Below are positions 35,439-44,940 of a DNA stretch of 64,000 nt, one piece after another. The notes under the pieces were generated by a model. It was given only the letters and a program-made list of their open reading frames with translations, searched no databases and had not been told where the DNA came from. The position numbers and the translations under genes are program-made. Origin of the DNA: JANQIO01 sp043585095 (lineage in GTDB: Bacteria > Pseudomonadota > Gammaproteobacteria > Pseudomonadales > Halieaceae); the NCBI GenBank assembly GCA_043585095.1, contig CP121321.1, forward strand, positions 1,736,001-1,800,000, read 5' to 3'. The first letter of the stretch is position 1. The number at the start of each line of letters is the position of its first letter.

Positions 35439-35789
35439 ATGAGCGACAGCACCACAGATACCCGAACGCCCTCGCCGCCCTATGGCTATTCACGAGAGTG
35501 TCACTACCCTCTCGAGCAGCAGATACGCATTGTTGCTGAGTTTCATGCTCACAATATCCGACCCAGCCGCATCGCCTATCGGATGGGCATCGACATCGAT
35601 CTGGTAGAAAAACTCATCGCCGGCGAAGCGCACGAAGCCGTATTCAACGAGATGCTCGCGTATTACCGCAAGAGCCGCCGAAACCAGCGCCTAAAAGATA
35701 CCCAACGCCTGAACGGCAGTGCACGGGTGGAACAACAAGCGCGTATCGAACAGGAGTTTCATGAGCTTCAGCGGCGTGAGACACCCTAG
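35439..35789 (+). CDS. Small protein with HTH-like segment, unknown function
   Basis: About 116 residues. The segment IVAEFHAHNIRPSRIAYRMG followed by IDIDLVEKLIAGE resembles a recombinase/resolvase-type helix-turn-helix. The C-terminal part is highly charged and helical (YYRKSRRNQRLKDTQRLN). ATG 35439 or 35430 is the likely start. The TTG at 35391 is less likely. It follows the RND pump gene on the same strand. I do not know a named family. Confidence 0.55.
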   Translation: MSDSTTDTRTPSPPYGYSRECHYPLEQQIRIVAEFHAHNIRPSRIAYRMGIDIDLVEKLIAGEAHEAVFNEMLAYYRKSRRNQRLKDTQRLNGSARVEQQARIEQEFHELQRRETP

Positions 35790-35853
35790 GATGATGCAGC
35801 GGCAAGGCCACGACGCCTGAGCCACTATCATCGCCTGCTATGGAACACGCCTT

Positions 35854-36750
35854 ATGAGCACTGACGCCACGAGCACAGCAACACACACCACGACCCTGGT
35901 AGACGGCCTTCGATTCGGCGAGGGGCCCCGCTGGCGCGAGGGTCGATTTTGGTTCAGCGATTTCTATGACCACCAGATAAAATCTGTTGATTTGGACGGT
36001 GAACTGCGCATCGAACTGACCCTGGACGACCAGCCCTCGGGCCTCGGTTGGCTGCCGGACGGGCGACTGCTAGTCGTTGCCATGCAGTCCCGAAAACTCC
36101 TGGTCCGCGAGCATTCCGGGGACCTGCGCGACTACGCGGACTTGAGCGAGCTGACCACATTTCTTTGTAACGATATGGTTGTCGATCATGCCGGCGGTGC
36201 CTATGTTGGAAACTTTGGCTTCGATCTGCACGCTGAAATGGCTGCGCGGGGTGCCGACGTCATCATCAACCACCCCACAGCAAATCTTGTGCGCGTAGAC
36301 CCCGAGGGCCGAGCGAGCGTTGCATCTGCCGACATGCACTTCCCCAACGGAATGGTGGTTACTCCCGACGGTGCGACCCTGATCGTTGCTGAAACCCTGG
36401 GCAGTTGCTTGACGGCATTTGATATCGGCGCCGATAGCAAACTCGAAAACCGAAGAATTTGGGCCGCACTTGATGGCATCGCTGCAGACGGCATCTGTCT
36501 GGACGAGCAACGCCGCGTCTGGGTAGCCAACGCGCTCGAGTCCGAAGTCGTTTGCGTCGAGGAAGGCGGCGCGATTGCGGGGCGCATTAAAACCAGCCAG
36601 ACCTGTTTTGCCTGCATGCTGGGTGGCGAAGATGGCCGCACCTTGTTTGCGGTTACCGCAGCCAGTTCTGATCACAACACAGCGGCGAAAACACGTAGCG
36701 GCAAAATCGAGTACTGCCCGGTCGACGTTCCCCACGCGGGCCTGCCGTAA
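35854..36750 (+). CDS. SMP-30/gluconolactonase/LRE family protein
   Basis: A 298-residue six-bladed beta-propeller of the SMP-30 family. GLRFGEGPRWREGRFWFSD supplies the Glu metal ligand of blade one, and PNGMVVTPDG and ADGICLDEQRRVWVAN the Asn and Asp ligands. Members are Ca2+/Zn2+-dependent lactonases. The sugar or other lactone used here is unknown. The ATG at 35854 is preceded only by a weak ribosome site. It is followed after 127 bp by a GST gene. Confidence 0.88.
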   Translation: MSTDATSTATHTTTLVDGLRFGEGPRWREGRFWFSDFYDHQIKSVDLDGELRIELTLDDQPSGLGWLPDGRLLVVAMQSRKLLVREHSGDLRDYADLSELTTFLCNDMVVDHAGGAYVGNFGFDLHAEMAARGADVIINHPTANLVRVDPEGRASVASADMHFPNGMVVTPDGATLIVAETLGSCLTAFDIGADSKLENRRIWAALDGIAADGICLDEQRRVWVANALESEVVCVEEGGAIAGRIKTSQTCFACMLGGEDGRTLFAVTAASSDHNTAAKTRSGKIEYCPVDVPHAGLP

Positions 36751-36877
36751 GCGCCTACCCCCAACCACATCGGCAGATGGCGCGAGCTTGCCTCGGGAAG
36801 CATTGCCAGCGCGCAGGCTCCCCATGCATCATGCAGTTCTATCACCATAAAACCTTCGCGACCCACGGGATGAAACT

Positions 36878-37618
36878 ATGATCGATCTACACTACTGGCC
36901 CACTCCAAATGGCAAGAAAGTCTCCATTCTTCTGGAGGAAGCCGACATCCCTTACCGCACGGTGGACTGTAATATTGGCATGGGCGATCAATTTGAAGAC
37001 AGTTTTCTGGCGATCAGCCCCAACAACCGGATGCCTGCCATCGTCGATCATGCACCCGCCGACGGCGGCGCCGCCATTTCAGTGTTTGAATCCGGAAGCT
37101 GCCTACTCTATCTGGCCGAAAAATGCGGCCAATTCGGGGGCGACAATGTCCGCGAGCGTTGGGAGGTTAATCAGTGGTTAATGTGGCAGATGGCGAACCA
37201 GGGACCGAAAATGGGCGAACGTGGCCACTTTGCTCGACTGAAAGACCGCAAGGGCGATCAGAGTTACGCCCTGACACGCTACACCGATGAAACCCACAGA
37301 CTCTATGGTGTGATGAACAACAGGCTATATGACCGTCGCTATCTCGCTGGGGATCAGTATACGATTGCCGATATGGCGGCTTACCCCTGGGTGACGTACT
37401 ACAAAGATCAGCATATCGACTTGAATGAGTTTAAATACGTCAAGCGATGGTTCGAAGAGCTTGCCGATCGCCCTGCCCTGCAGCGCGGCATGGCGCTGGG
37501 AGAGAACCAGAGCCAGGACTATTCCCAGCTCTCGGAGGAGGACATCAATCGTCTAACCACGCTGCTATTCAACCAGCGCGCACGCCCCGCACCGGAAACC
37601 GGTGGCATCGAAGAGTAG
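36878..37618 (+). CDS. Glutathione S-transferase, Nu-class (YfcG/YghU-like)
   Basis: A 246-residue GST. The thioredoxin-fold N-domain begins IDLHYWPTPNGKKVSILLEE, with the Thr-Pro-Asn-Gly of Nu-class enzymes. ISPNNRMPAIVDH (cis-Pro) and FESGSCLLYLAEK follow, and the helical C-domain contains YTIADMAAYPWV. The E. coli relative YfcG has disulfide-bond reductase activity, so a similar role is likely. ATG 36878. Confidence 0.88.
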   Translation: MIDLHYWPTPNGKKVSILLEEADIPYRTVDCNIGMGDQFEDSFLAISPNNRMPAIVDHAPADGGAAISVFESGSCLLYLAEKCGQFGGDNVRERWEVNQWLMWQMANQGPKMGERGHFARLKDRKGDQSYALTRYTDETHRLYGVMNNRLYDRRYLAGDQYTIADMAAYPWVTYYKDQHIDLNEFKYVKRWFEELADRPALQRGMALGENQSQDYSQLSEEDINRLTTLLFNQRARPAPETGGIEE

Positions 37619-37633
37619 GCGGCACGTATATCG

Positions 37634-37654
37634 AGCCGCAGGTGCACTGCGGCT
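37634..37654. terminator. Hairpin between convergent GST and FNR genes
   Basis: A perfect 8-bp stem AGCCGCAG/CTGCGGCT with a GTGCA loop, 15 bp after the GST stop and 56 bp from the fpr stop. There is no strong T-tract on either strand, so it is a weak bidirectional terminator at best. Confidence 0.5.
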
Positions 37655-37710
37655 GGGAGTTGTGTCGATGTTGACGCCGTTCAAAGCTTGATGTTGCAGC
37701 CGCTCAGCGC

Positions 37711-38484
37711 CTATTGCTCAACGAAAGCCCGCTCAACCACGTAGTGGCCCAGGTCGCCATTGCGCGTCTCCGCGAAACCACGTCTATCGAGCATGTCAGT
37801 GAAGTCCTTTAACATGCTGGGACTGCCACAAATCATGAAGCGATCTCGTTCCGGCGATATCGGCTCAAGACCAATATCGCTGCTGAGGCGGTCGCTCGCC
37901 ATCAGGTCGGTAAGACGTCCCATGGTGTGAAAAGACTCCCGCGTTACCGTTGGGTAGTACACAAGTTTGTCGCGCACGACATCGCCAAAATACTCGTTCT
38001 GCGGCAAGTGGTTGGTAATGATGTCCTGATAGGCCAGTTCATCCACAAAACGGCAGCCGTGGGTCAGCACAACTTTGTCGAAATTCTCATAAATTTCAGG
38101 GTCCCGGATAATGCTCAGAAACGGCGCCAGACCCGTTCCGGTAGCGATTAAGTAAAGGTTTTTGCCGGGTAGCAGGTTATCTTCCACCAGGGTGCCGGTG
38201 GCTTTGCTGTTAACGAGAACCTCGTCGCCCACCTCGATGTGTTGCAGCCTCGAGGTTAAAGGACCATCGGGCACCTTGATACTGAAAAACTCCAGCTCCT
38301 CTTCATAATGCGCACTGGCCATGCTGTATGCGCGCAGCAACGGCTTACCTTCTGCTTCCAGACCAATCATGGTGAAGTATCCGCTTTTGAAGCGAAAACC
38401 TGGATTACGCGTGGTCTTGAAACTAAACAAGGTATCTGTCCAGTGATGGACCTTGGTTACACGCTCTCTTAATAACTCTGCCAT
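37711..38484 (-). CDS. fpr: Ferredoxin/flavodoxin-NADP+ reductase
   Basis: A 257-residue FAD enzyme exchanging electrons between NADPH and ferredoxin or flavodoxin. FAD is bound by LLRAYSMASAHYEEELEF (RxYS). LIATGTGLAPFLSIIRDPE (GTGxAPF) and VLTHGCRFVDELAYQD are the NADP region. The C-terminus ends in VERAFVEQ, as in the bacterial subclass with an extended tail. Reduced ferredoxin could serve BchL/HemN-type enzymes or the 4-hydroxybutyryl-CoA dehydratase route, but nothing links them directly. It is divergent from the lysR gene. Confidence 0.92.
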   Translation of the reverse strand: MAELLRERVTKVHHWTDTLFSFKTTRNPGFRFKSGYFTMIGLEAEGKPLLRAYSMASAHYEEELEFFSIKVPDGPLTSRLQHIEVGDEVLVNSKATGTLVEDNLLPGKNLYLIATGTGLAPFLSIIRDPEIYENFDKVVLTHGCRFVDELAYQDIITNHLPQNEYFGDVVRDKLVYYPTVTRESFHTMGRLTDLMASDRLSSDIGLEPISPERDRFMICGSPSMLKDFTDMLDRRGFAETRNGDLGHYVVERAFVEQ

Positions 38485-38595
38485 GGGAAACCTCCTATTC
38501 GATGCCTCTAGGGTAAGGCAGATAGTTATATCTGCTAAACGGGTATTTCATATATAATTAATCGATTTTACGAATATACAAATCGCGACATAGCG

Positions 38596-38625
38596 AGTCG
38601 TAATACAGCTAGTCGCAATACAGGT
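38596..38625 (+). repeat. Two 15-bp direct repeats before the lysR start
   Basis: AGTCGTAATACAGCT and AGTCGCAATACAGGT are adjacent (13 of 15 identical) and end 7 bp before the ATG of the LysR gene. They lie in the 148-bp fpr-lysR divergent region, which is AT-rich (TATATAATTAATCG at about 38553). They could be an autoregulatory element or only slippage. Confidence 0.5.
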
Positions 38626-38632
38626 AGCAGCA

Positions 38633-39532
38633 ATGCGTTTCACACTCAGACAGATCGAGGTGTTTTTAGAGACGGCCCGAACGGGTAGCCTGAGCCGTGC
38701 TGCAGACAAACTGTCCATGTCACAGTCGGCTGCTAGCAGCGCGTTGAAGGATCTTGAGTCACACTACAACGCACCACTATTCGACCGGATTGGTAAACGT
38801 CTTAAAATCAACGCATTAGGCGCATCTCTTCAAGCACCTGCTGAAGCATTTATCGAGCAAGGTGAACAGCTTGAGCAGTTACTCAACGGCGTAACCGGGC
38901 CCGGCAAGCTGGCCGTGGGCGCAACCCTCACGATAGGGACTACCCTGGCGATAGAACTGATTGCGCGATTCAAGGAGCGCTTTCCTGGCGCGGACTTACA
39001 GCTATCGGTCGCTAACACCCAGACAATCGCTGACCGACTGCTGCGCTACGAGCTGGATGTCGGCTTGATTGAGGGCGAGCTACACCACAAAGACCTGCTC
39101 ATACATCCCTGGATAGACGACGAGCTAACGATTTTCGCGTCGCCAGACCACCCTGCCGCCTCACTCACAGCTCTGGATGACCAGGCACTGTTGGCCGCAC
39201 CCTGGATTGTTAGGGAACGCGGGTCAGGCACGCGCCAGACCTTTGAGCGAGCCATGACTGGATTACTTCCCAGCCTGCATATCAGCCTGGAGCTGGAACA
39301 TACCGACGCCATCAAACGAGCGGTGCAAAGCGGCCTTGGCTTAGGATGCCTGTCCCGAGTCAGCCTGCAGGACGACATTGCACAAGGCAATCTGGTGCCC
39401 CTGCGCGCGCCCGGCCGGGACTTGCGGCGGCACTTTAGTCTAATCTTGCACCGGGACAAGTTCCGCTCCGCTGCACTAACCGAGTGGTTGTCGCTTTGCG
39501 AGCATGCAGCGCAAACAGCGCTGAAGTCCTAG
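38633..39532 (+). CDS. LysR-type transcriptional regulator
   Basis: A 299-residue LTTR. The N-terminal winged HTH is MRFTLRQIEVFLETARTGSL followed by SRAADKLSMSQSAASSALKD. The C-terminal substrate-binding domain includes LAVGATLTIGTTLAIELIARF. The layout resembles CysB/CbbR-like members, but the ligand cannot be told. It is transcribed away from fpr, and LTTRs commonly control the divergent neighbour, so fpr is the first candidate target. Confidence 0.9.
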   Translation: MRFTLRQIEVFLETARTGSLSRAADKLSMSQSAASSALKDLESHYNAPLFDRIGKRLKINALGASLQAPAEAFIEQGEQLEQLLNGVTGPGKLAVGATLTIGTTLAIELIARFKERFPGADLQLSVANTQTIADRLLRYELDVGLIEGELHHKDLLIHPWIDDELTIFASPDHPAASLTALDDQALLAAPWIVRERGSGTRQTFERAMTGLLPSLHISLELEHTDAIKRAVQSGLGLGCLSRVSLQDDIAQGNLVPLRAPGRDLRRHFSLILHRDKFRSAALTEWLSLCEHAAQTALKS

Positions 39533-39727
39533 CATTTGTTAATGCATCGGCGCTTCGGTGGCAGACGCCTGCACTTGAGTCTGGGCCGCGTTACAGCGTC
39601 GACACCAGGATACCCTGCAATATGGTACTTGCCATCGATCAAGCCAGAGCTGTACAAATCTCTCTATACTTAAGCATCATCAACCCATAGCAACATTTAT
39701 CGCATTTCCGATCAAAGGAGCGACATC

Positions 39728-40519
39728 ATGAACGAAGCCGCGAACAACATTGTGATGAACGCGTCGCCAGACCAAATGTTAGGCGAGCAACCACAGTCCG
39801 TCGAGGACATGCGGTTGGAGCGCAAGCAGAAACTGGCCGCTGCCCTGCGCCTATTCGGAAAATTTGGTTTTGACGAAGGACTTGCGGGACATATTACCGT
39901 TCGCGATCCAGAGCATACGGATCGATTCTGGGTTAATCCCCTGGGCAAGTCTTTCAAGTTGATGACGGTATCCGATCTGCTATTGGTCGACCACACCGGG
40001 CAGGTTGTTGAAGGCGAAGGCCTGCTCAACGGCGCTGCCTTTACTATTCACTCCCAAATACACATGGCAAGGCCCGAGGTTATTGCCGCCGCGCACTCGC
40101 ATTCCGTTTACGGTAAAAGCTTCTCTGCGCTGGGACGCTGCCTTGACCCTATTACCCAGGATGCCTGCGCTTTCTATGAAGACCACGCCGTGTTTGACGA
40201 TTTCACCGGCGTCGTTTTGGATAACAGCGAAGGCGAACGTATCGCCAGCGCGCTGGGTAGCTGCAAAGCGGCGATTCTTCAAAACCACGGTCTGCTGACC
40301 GTAGGAGAAAGTATCGATGAAGCGGCCTGGTGGTTTATCACCATGGAACGCAGTTGCCAGGCACAGTTAATGGCTGACGCCGCTGGACAGCCCAAGAAGA
40401 TCGATCACCAACATGCGCTGGCAACCCGCGACACTGTGGGCAGCACAATTGCCGGCTACTTTAGCTTTCAGCCACTTTACCAGGTCATTATTGCCGAGCA
40501 GCCAGAGTTACTAGATTGA
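39728..40519 (+). CDS. Class II aldolase/adducin family protein
   Basis: A 263-residue member of the zinc-dependent class II aldolase/adducin fold. Metal ligands are in AAAHSHSVYGKSFS (HSH) and LQNHGLLTVG. GFDEGLAGHITVRDPEH holds the usual Gly-His-Thr segment. AAAGGAG lies before the ATG. It is similar to adducin-like decarboxylase/aldolase proteins with no sugar phosphate specificity evident. The function is unresolved. Confidence 0.87.
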   Translation: MNEAANNIVMNASPDQMLGEQPQSVEDMRLERKQKLAAALRLFGKFGFDEGLAGHITVRDPEHTDRFWVNPLGKSFKLMTVSDLLLVDHTGQVVEGEGLLNGAAFTIHSQIHMARPEVIAAAHSHSVYGKSFSALGRCLDPITQDACAFYEDHAVFDDFTGVVLDNSEGERIASALGSCKAAILQNHGLLTVGESIDEAAWWFITMERSCQAQLMADAAGQPKKIDHQHALATRDTVGSTIAGYFSFQPLYQVIIAEQPELLD

Positions 40520-40588
40520 ATCGCTGCGCTGATTTACCCATCCGCAGATTTGGGTATGGCAAGCGCTTCCAGCAGGTGACGCGACAAC

Positions 40589-42082
40589 GTGTTTGAGGCG
40601 CTGGAGGTAGGCCGGAAAATAAAGGGTAAAGCCTTTAACGAAGCCGTTCTTGCACTGAGGAGAGAGCTGCTTAAGCTCCAGTTCAGGCTGGAACAGGCGG
40701 ATTTTCCCGTGCTGATTATCGTGGCAGGCGTCGAGGGGGCCGGCAAGGGCTCGGTGGTGCATCGTCTCAACGAATGGATGGACCCCAGATTAATCGAGAC
40801 CAACGCTTTTTGGGATCACTCTGACGAAGAGGAGTCCAGACCGTATTTTTGGCGCTTTTGGCGCGCATTGCCCAAGCGCGGCCGCATCGGCATCTTCTTT
40901 GGCTCCTGGTATACCCGCCCAATTCTGCAAGCCGCGAGCGGCAGTCTCAGCGCGGCTGAACTTGAGATGGAGCTACGCCGTATCGTCGATCAGGAGCGCA
41001 TGCTCACTGCAGACGGCGCGCTGATTATCAAGCTATGGTTTCATTTGCCGGAAGAACTTGCCGCCGAGCGGATTCGTGAGGATCGCATCCGCGAGCTAAC
41101 CGAGTCACATCTTGAGGATACACACGAGCTGGAGTTCGACAGTCGCTACCAAAACTTGAGACGAGTCAGCGAGCTGACGATTCGCGATACCGATACCGGG
41201 CACGCACCGTGGCATCTGATCGAGGCCACCGATGATAACTACCGGGAGCTAACCGCCGGCAAAATCATCCTGCAGAGCTTGAAGGACCGACTCAACGACC
41301 CCCACGACGGCGAGCGCGCCACACCGAACATTAGCCTGGGCGATACCGAACAGCCCACAGTGCTCGATCGGGTGCCGCTAGATGCCGTGGTAGAGGCTGA
41401 GCAGTACCGGGATCGCCTACCAAAGCTACAGGCGCGCCTGGACAATCTCGCGTGGCACGCCCGCCGTCAGCGCATTGCTTGCGTGGGTGTTTTTGAGGGC
41501 TGGGATGCAGCAGGCAAAGGCAGCGCGATAAGGCGCGTAACTCAGGCTGTCGATCCACGGCTGTTTCAGCTACATCAGTTTTCAGCACCCTCCGACGAAG
41601 AGCAGGGCCATCATTATCTGTGGCGGTTTTGGCGGCAGCTTGGACGCGACGGTAGCTTTACCTTATTTGACCGCTCCTGGTATGGCAGAGTGCTTGTGGA
41701 GCGCGTTGAGGGCTATGCTAGTGAAGTCCAGTGGCTGCGCAGCTACTCTGAAATCAACCGATTCGAGGAGCAGCTCACAGCCCACGGCTCGGTCGTGCTC
41801 AAGTTTTGGCTGCACATCTCCCAGGAAGAGCAGCTGCGACGTTTTGAAGCCCGCGCTAAAACGCCTCACAAGCAGCACAAGATCACCGAAGACGACTGGC
41901 GAAACCGAGAGCAGTGGCCCGCCTATGCGCTAGCCGTCCACGACATGGTCACCCATACCAGTACCGCAGGGTGCCCGTGGCATTTAGTCGCTGGCAACGA
42001 TAAGCGGCACGCGAGACTGCAAATACTGCAGACATTTTGCGATGCTCTGGAGCGGCGTTTGGATAACACAGGCTCGTCATAA
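40589..42082 (+). CDS. pap: Polyphosphate:AMP phosphotransferase (tandem PPK2)
   Basis: A 497-residue protein with two PPK2 domains, as in Acinetobacter PAP. Domain 1 has the Walker A GVEGAGKGSVVHRLNEWMDP and FFGSWYTRP. Domain 2 has FEGWDAAGKGSAIRRVTQ and DRSWYGRVLVERVEG. It makes ADP from AMP and polyphosphate. The start is GTG, with AGGTGA about 9 nt upstream. In domain 1 the usual DRSWY is GSWYT, so only the second domain looks fully catalytic, as known for this family. Confidence 0.9.
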   Translation: MFEALEVGRKIKGKAFNEAVLALRRELLKLQFRLEQADFPVLIIVAGVEGAGKGSVVHRLNEWMDPRLIETNAFWDHSDEEESRPYFWRFWRALPKRGRIGIFFGSWYTRPILQAASGSLSAAELEMELRRIVDQERMLTADGALIIKLWFHLPEELAAERIREDRIRELTESHLEDTHELEFDSRYQNLRRVSELTIRDTDTGHAPWHLIEATDDNYRELTAGKIILQSLKDRLNDPHDGERATPNISLGDTEQPTVLDRVPLDAVVEAEQYRDRLPKLQARLDNLAWHARRQRIACVGVFEGWDAAGKGSAIRRVTQAVDPRLFQLHQFSAPSDEEQGHHYLWRFWRQLGRDGSFTLFDRSWYGRVLVERVEGYASEVQWLRSYSEINRFEEQLTAHGSVVLKFWLHISQEEQLRRFEARAKTPHKQHKITEDDWRNREQWPAYALAVHDMVTHTSTAGCPWHLVAGNDKRHARLQILQTFCDALERRLDNTGSS

Positions 42083-42156
42083 GATCGCTAGCAAGACTGC
42101 GTACAGCGGCTGGCACGCAGCCAATTGCACGGGACCTGGAAGATACCCGTATCGGC

Positions 42157-43875
42157 CTAGAAAAAACCTTGTATATCACCCTGCTCGTCCAGACCCATCC
42201 GCTCAGCAGAAGGCGCTCGCGGTAGCCCTGGCATCGTGAACAGGTCTCCACATAGGGCGACCACAAATCCCGCGCCGGCAGAGAGTCGCAGCTCACGGAT
42301 CGGCAACTCGAAGTTTTCTGGCGCACCGAGTCGAGTCGGGTCCGCAGTAAAGCTGTACGGCGTTTTCGCCATACACACCGGCAAGCCACCATAGCCGGCA
42401 TCTTCCAAAGCCTGTAGTTGCTGGCGAATCTTCTTGTCGACAACAACGCTGCCAGCACCGTAAACAGACCGGGCCACCGCTTCCATTTTATCGAACAAGG
42501 GCGCCTCGTCCTCGTAGCTAAACCGCGGCGTGCAGGGCCCCGCCTCGCTTGCTGCAACAACCGCGCGCGCCAAATCAGCGGCGCCCGCACCGCCGTCAGC
42601 CCAATGGCTTGCCTCGCAGGCCACCACAGATTGAGCTTCGCAAAATGATTTAAGACAGGCCAGCTCGGCCTCGGTGTCCGCTGCAAACCGGTTGATCGCA
42701 ACAACGACCGGCACGCCAAAGGCCTTAAGGTTATCGATATGTCGTTGCAGGTTTACGAGACCAGCTTGCAGAGCCGCCAAATCTTCGTTTGCTAGCGCGT
42801 CTCTGTCCGCTCCGCCGTTGTGTTTAAGCGCCTTAACGGTAGCGACAAGCACAGCAGCCGATGGCTGAAGCCCAGCCTGGCGGCATTTAATGTTAAAGAA
42901 CTTTTCAGCGCCCAGGTCGGAGCCGAAGCCAGCTTCGGTGACCACATAATCCGCCAGGCCCAAACCGACCCTGGTCGCCATGACGGAGTTGCAACCGTGA
43001 GCAATGTTGGCGAATGGTCCGCCGTGAATAAGCGCCGGAGTGTGCTCAAGCGTCTGCACAAGATTCGGCTGTAAAGCATCACGCAATAGTGCGGCCATCG
43101 CTCCGTCGGCCTGAAGCTGGTCACTTCGCAGCTGCTGGCCTTTTCTGTCGTGGCCCACCACCAGGCGAGCCAGGCGCTGCTGCAAATCGTTGAGATCTGT
43201 CGCCAGACAAAACACCGCCATGACCTCCGACGCGACAGTGATATCAAAGCTGCTCTGGCGGGGTACGCTATTGCCCGCCCCACCCAGACCAACAACGAGG
43301 TGGCGAAGAGCCCTGTCGTTCATATCTACCACCCGGCCCCAGGTGGCGCGCCTGACGTCTACATCGAGCGCATTACCCCAGTGCAAGTGATTGTCTACCA
43401 TCGCGGCCAGCAGATTATGCGCAGCACCAATTGCATGTAGGTCGCCGGTGAAATGCAGATTGATATCTTCCATCGGTATCACCTGCGCATAACCACCGCC
43501 GGCTGCGCCCCCCTTCATGCCAAAAACCGGCCCTAAACTGGGCTCGCGAAGACATACCAGGCTGCGCTCGCCAATATGGCGCAATCCATCTGCGAGACCG
43601 ACTGCGGTAGCTGTTTTGCCCTCACCCATGGGTGTCGGTGAAATCGCTGTGACAAGAATGAGCTTCCCGGACGGCCGTGATGACGCCTCCGCGCAGAATG
43701 AATGCGACAACTTGGCCTTATCGTGACCAAAACTAATCAGCGCATTTGAGGGTATGCCCAGTGCGTCAGCAATATCAGAGACGGGACTCGCCGCCGCGTC
43801 GCGGGCAATCTCAAGATCGCCTTTCGGTTTCGAATTTGTTTTGGAAGATGGTTTCGAAGTACCTGTCGAAGTCAT
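42157..43875 (-). CDS. fhs: Formate-tetrahydrofolate ligase
   Basis: A 572-residue ATP-dependent enzyme forming 10-formyl-THF from formate. The ATP loop is ISPTPMGEGKTATAVGLADG. REPSLGPVFGMKGGAAGGGY, PMEDINLHFTGDLHAI and GPFANIAHGCNS are strongly conserved, and the C-terminus has LPRAPSAERMGLDE. A Ser/Lys-rich N-terminal tail of about 20 residues is extra. It belongs to C1 metabolism. It overlaps no other credible start and is divergent from the SprT-like gene. Confidence 0.95.
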   Translation of the reverse strand: MTSTGTSKPSSKTNSKPKGDLEIARDAAASPVSDIADALGIPSNALISFGHDKAKLSHSFCAEASSRPSGKLILVTAISPTPMGEGKTATAVGLADGLRHIGERSLVCLREPSLGPVFGMKGGAAGGGYAQVIPMEDINLHFTGDLHAIGAAHNLLAAMVDNHLHWGNALDVDVRRATWGRVVDMNDRALRHLVVGLGGAGNSVPRQSSFDITVASEVMAVFCLATDLNDLQQRLARLVVGHDRKGQQLRSDQLQADGAMAALLRDALQPNLVQTLEHTPALIHGGPFANIAHGCNSVMATRVGLGLADYVVTEAGFGSDLGAEKFFNIKCRQAGLQPSAAVLVATVKALKHNGGADRDALANEDLAALQAGLVNLQRHIDNLKAFGVPVVVAINRFAADTEAELACLKSFCEAQSVVACEASHWADGGAGAADLARAVVAASEAGPCTPRFSYEDEAPLFDKMEAVARSVYGAGSVVVDKKIRQQLQALEDAGYGGLPVCMAKTPYSFTADPTRLGAPENFELPIRELRLSAGAGFVVALCGDLFTMPGLPRAPSAERMGLDEQGDIQGFF

Positions 43876-43964
43876 GCCCGTGTCCTTATGCGGTCATCAG
43901 CGCTTGCAATGATAAATTGAATGTTAGAGTGGATGCGTCAGTCGCTCACGATAATAGATATACT

Positions 43965-44510
43965 GTGCCAGTGATTTCGCCCATCGACACCCGCCAGCAA
44001 CAAGCCGTTATTGCAGAGACCGAACGCTACCGGCGGCTGGCCGAGTCACTTTTCCTGCGAGAAATACCCCCGGTTCCGGTGCAGTTTAACCTTCGAGGCG
44101 GCAGCGCCGGCATGTTTCATGTCAAAGGTCGGTCTGCAAGAATTCGCTACAACCCCTGGCTATTCGCAAAGTATTTTGATGAGAACCTGCAGGGAACAGT
44201 GCCACACGAAGTCGCCCACTACGTGGTACACAGGCTGCACGGCTTACACCGCGTAAAGCCTCATGGCAAAGAGTGGCTGGCGGTGATGTCGGCCTTTGAT
44301 GCCGATCCCAGCGTCACCAGCAACTTCGACCTCAGCGATATCCCTCGCCGTAGACAGCGCCGTTACCGTTATCGATGTGCCTGTCAGGAACACCACTTAA
44401 GCACCCGCCGCCATAACGCCATTGAACGCCACCATGCGCGTTATCAATGTCGCCGCTGCGGTGAGACGCTTACCGTCGCGCCATCACCTACTGATGGCGA
44501 GCTCCTTTGA
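43965..44510 (+). CDS. SprT-like zinc metalloprotease-fold protein
   Basis: About 181 residues with the SprT signature: GTVPHEVAHYVVHRLHG carries HExxH and a third His follows in KPHGKEW. The C-terminal zinc ribbon is YRCACQEHHL...YQCRRCGETL. SprT/Spartan relatives include DNA-protein crosslink proteases. Bacterial SprT function is unclear. The frame opens upstream inside fhs, but the real start must be GTG 43929, 43965 or 43971. I use 43965. Confidence 0.82.
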   Translation: MPVISPIDTRQQQAVIAETERYRRLAESLFLREIPPVPVQFNLRGGSAGMFHVKGRSARIRYNPWLFAKYFDENLQGTVPHEVAHYVVHRLHGLHRVKPHGKEWLAVMSAFDADPSVTSNFDLSDIPRRRQRRYRYRCACQEHHLSTRRHNAIERHHARYQCRRCGETLTVAPSPTDGELL

Positions 44511-44538
44511 GATTCTGCGCGGGACCGTGAGAGCAAGA

Positions 44539-44940
44539 TCAGCCGGGCGTTGCCGACGAACCGGTACTGGACCGCGACAGCTGATACCAAAGCAAATAGA
44601 TCAGACAGAGCGACTCAAAGCTCATAGCAAACAGGGAATAGCCACTAAAATCACCTTGGCTCAAGCCCAAACTCACACGCACCACCGCGAGCCCGGCAAA
44701 GACAAACAGAAGGGCTAGCATTGCAGCGTCCTGCAAGCGCTCACGAAACGCACCCAACAAGCACAGCACACCAACGCCGGTTTGCAAGCCACCGTACATT
44801 GCCTGAAGCTCGATCTTCCCGGTTTTGCTCTTGGCGACCAGGCCGGCAGCACCGGACAGCATCTCTGGCTGGACCAGGCAGTAGAGTCCATAGGGAATAA
44901 ACATCAGCGCTAACAGGCACAGAAATACTTTGCTAATCAT
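44539..44940 (-). CDS. DUF4345-type membrane protein
   Basis: A 133-residue protein with four predicted helices. It starts MISKVFLCLLALMFIPYGLY and has the conserved ELQAMYGGLQTGVGVLCLLG core. This pattern fits the DUF4345 family of unknown function. Its start overlaps the stop of the next gene upstream by 4 bp, so the two form an operon. Confidence 0.7.
   Translation of the reverse strand: MISKVFLCLLALMFIPYGLYCLVQPEMLSGAAGLVAKSKTGKIELQAMYGGLQTGVGVLCLLGAFRERLQDAAMLALLFVFAGLAVVRVSLGLSQGDFSGYSLFAMSFESLCLIYLLWYQLSRSSTGSSATPG

Noticed and set aside
43746..43964. Longer N-terminus of the SprT-like frame, reaching back over the fhs start.
   Set aside because: It reads antisense through conserved fhs codons, and the encoded segment does not resemble the SprT family.
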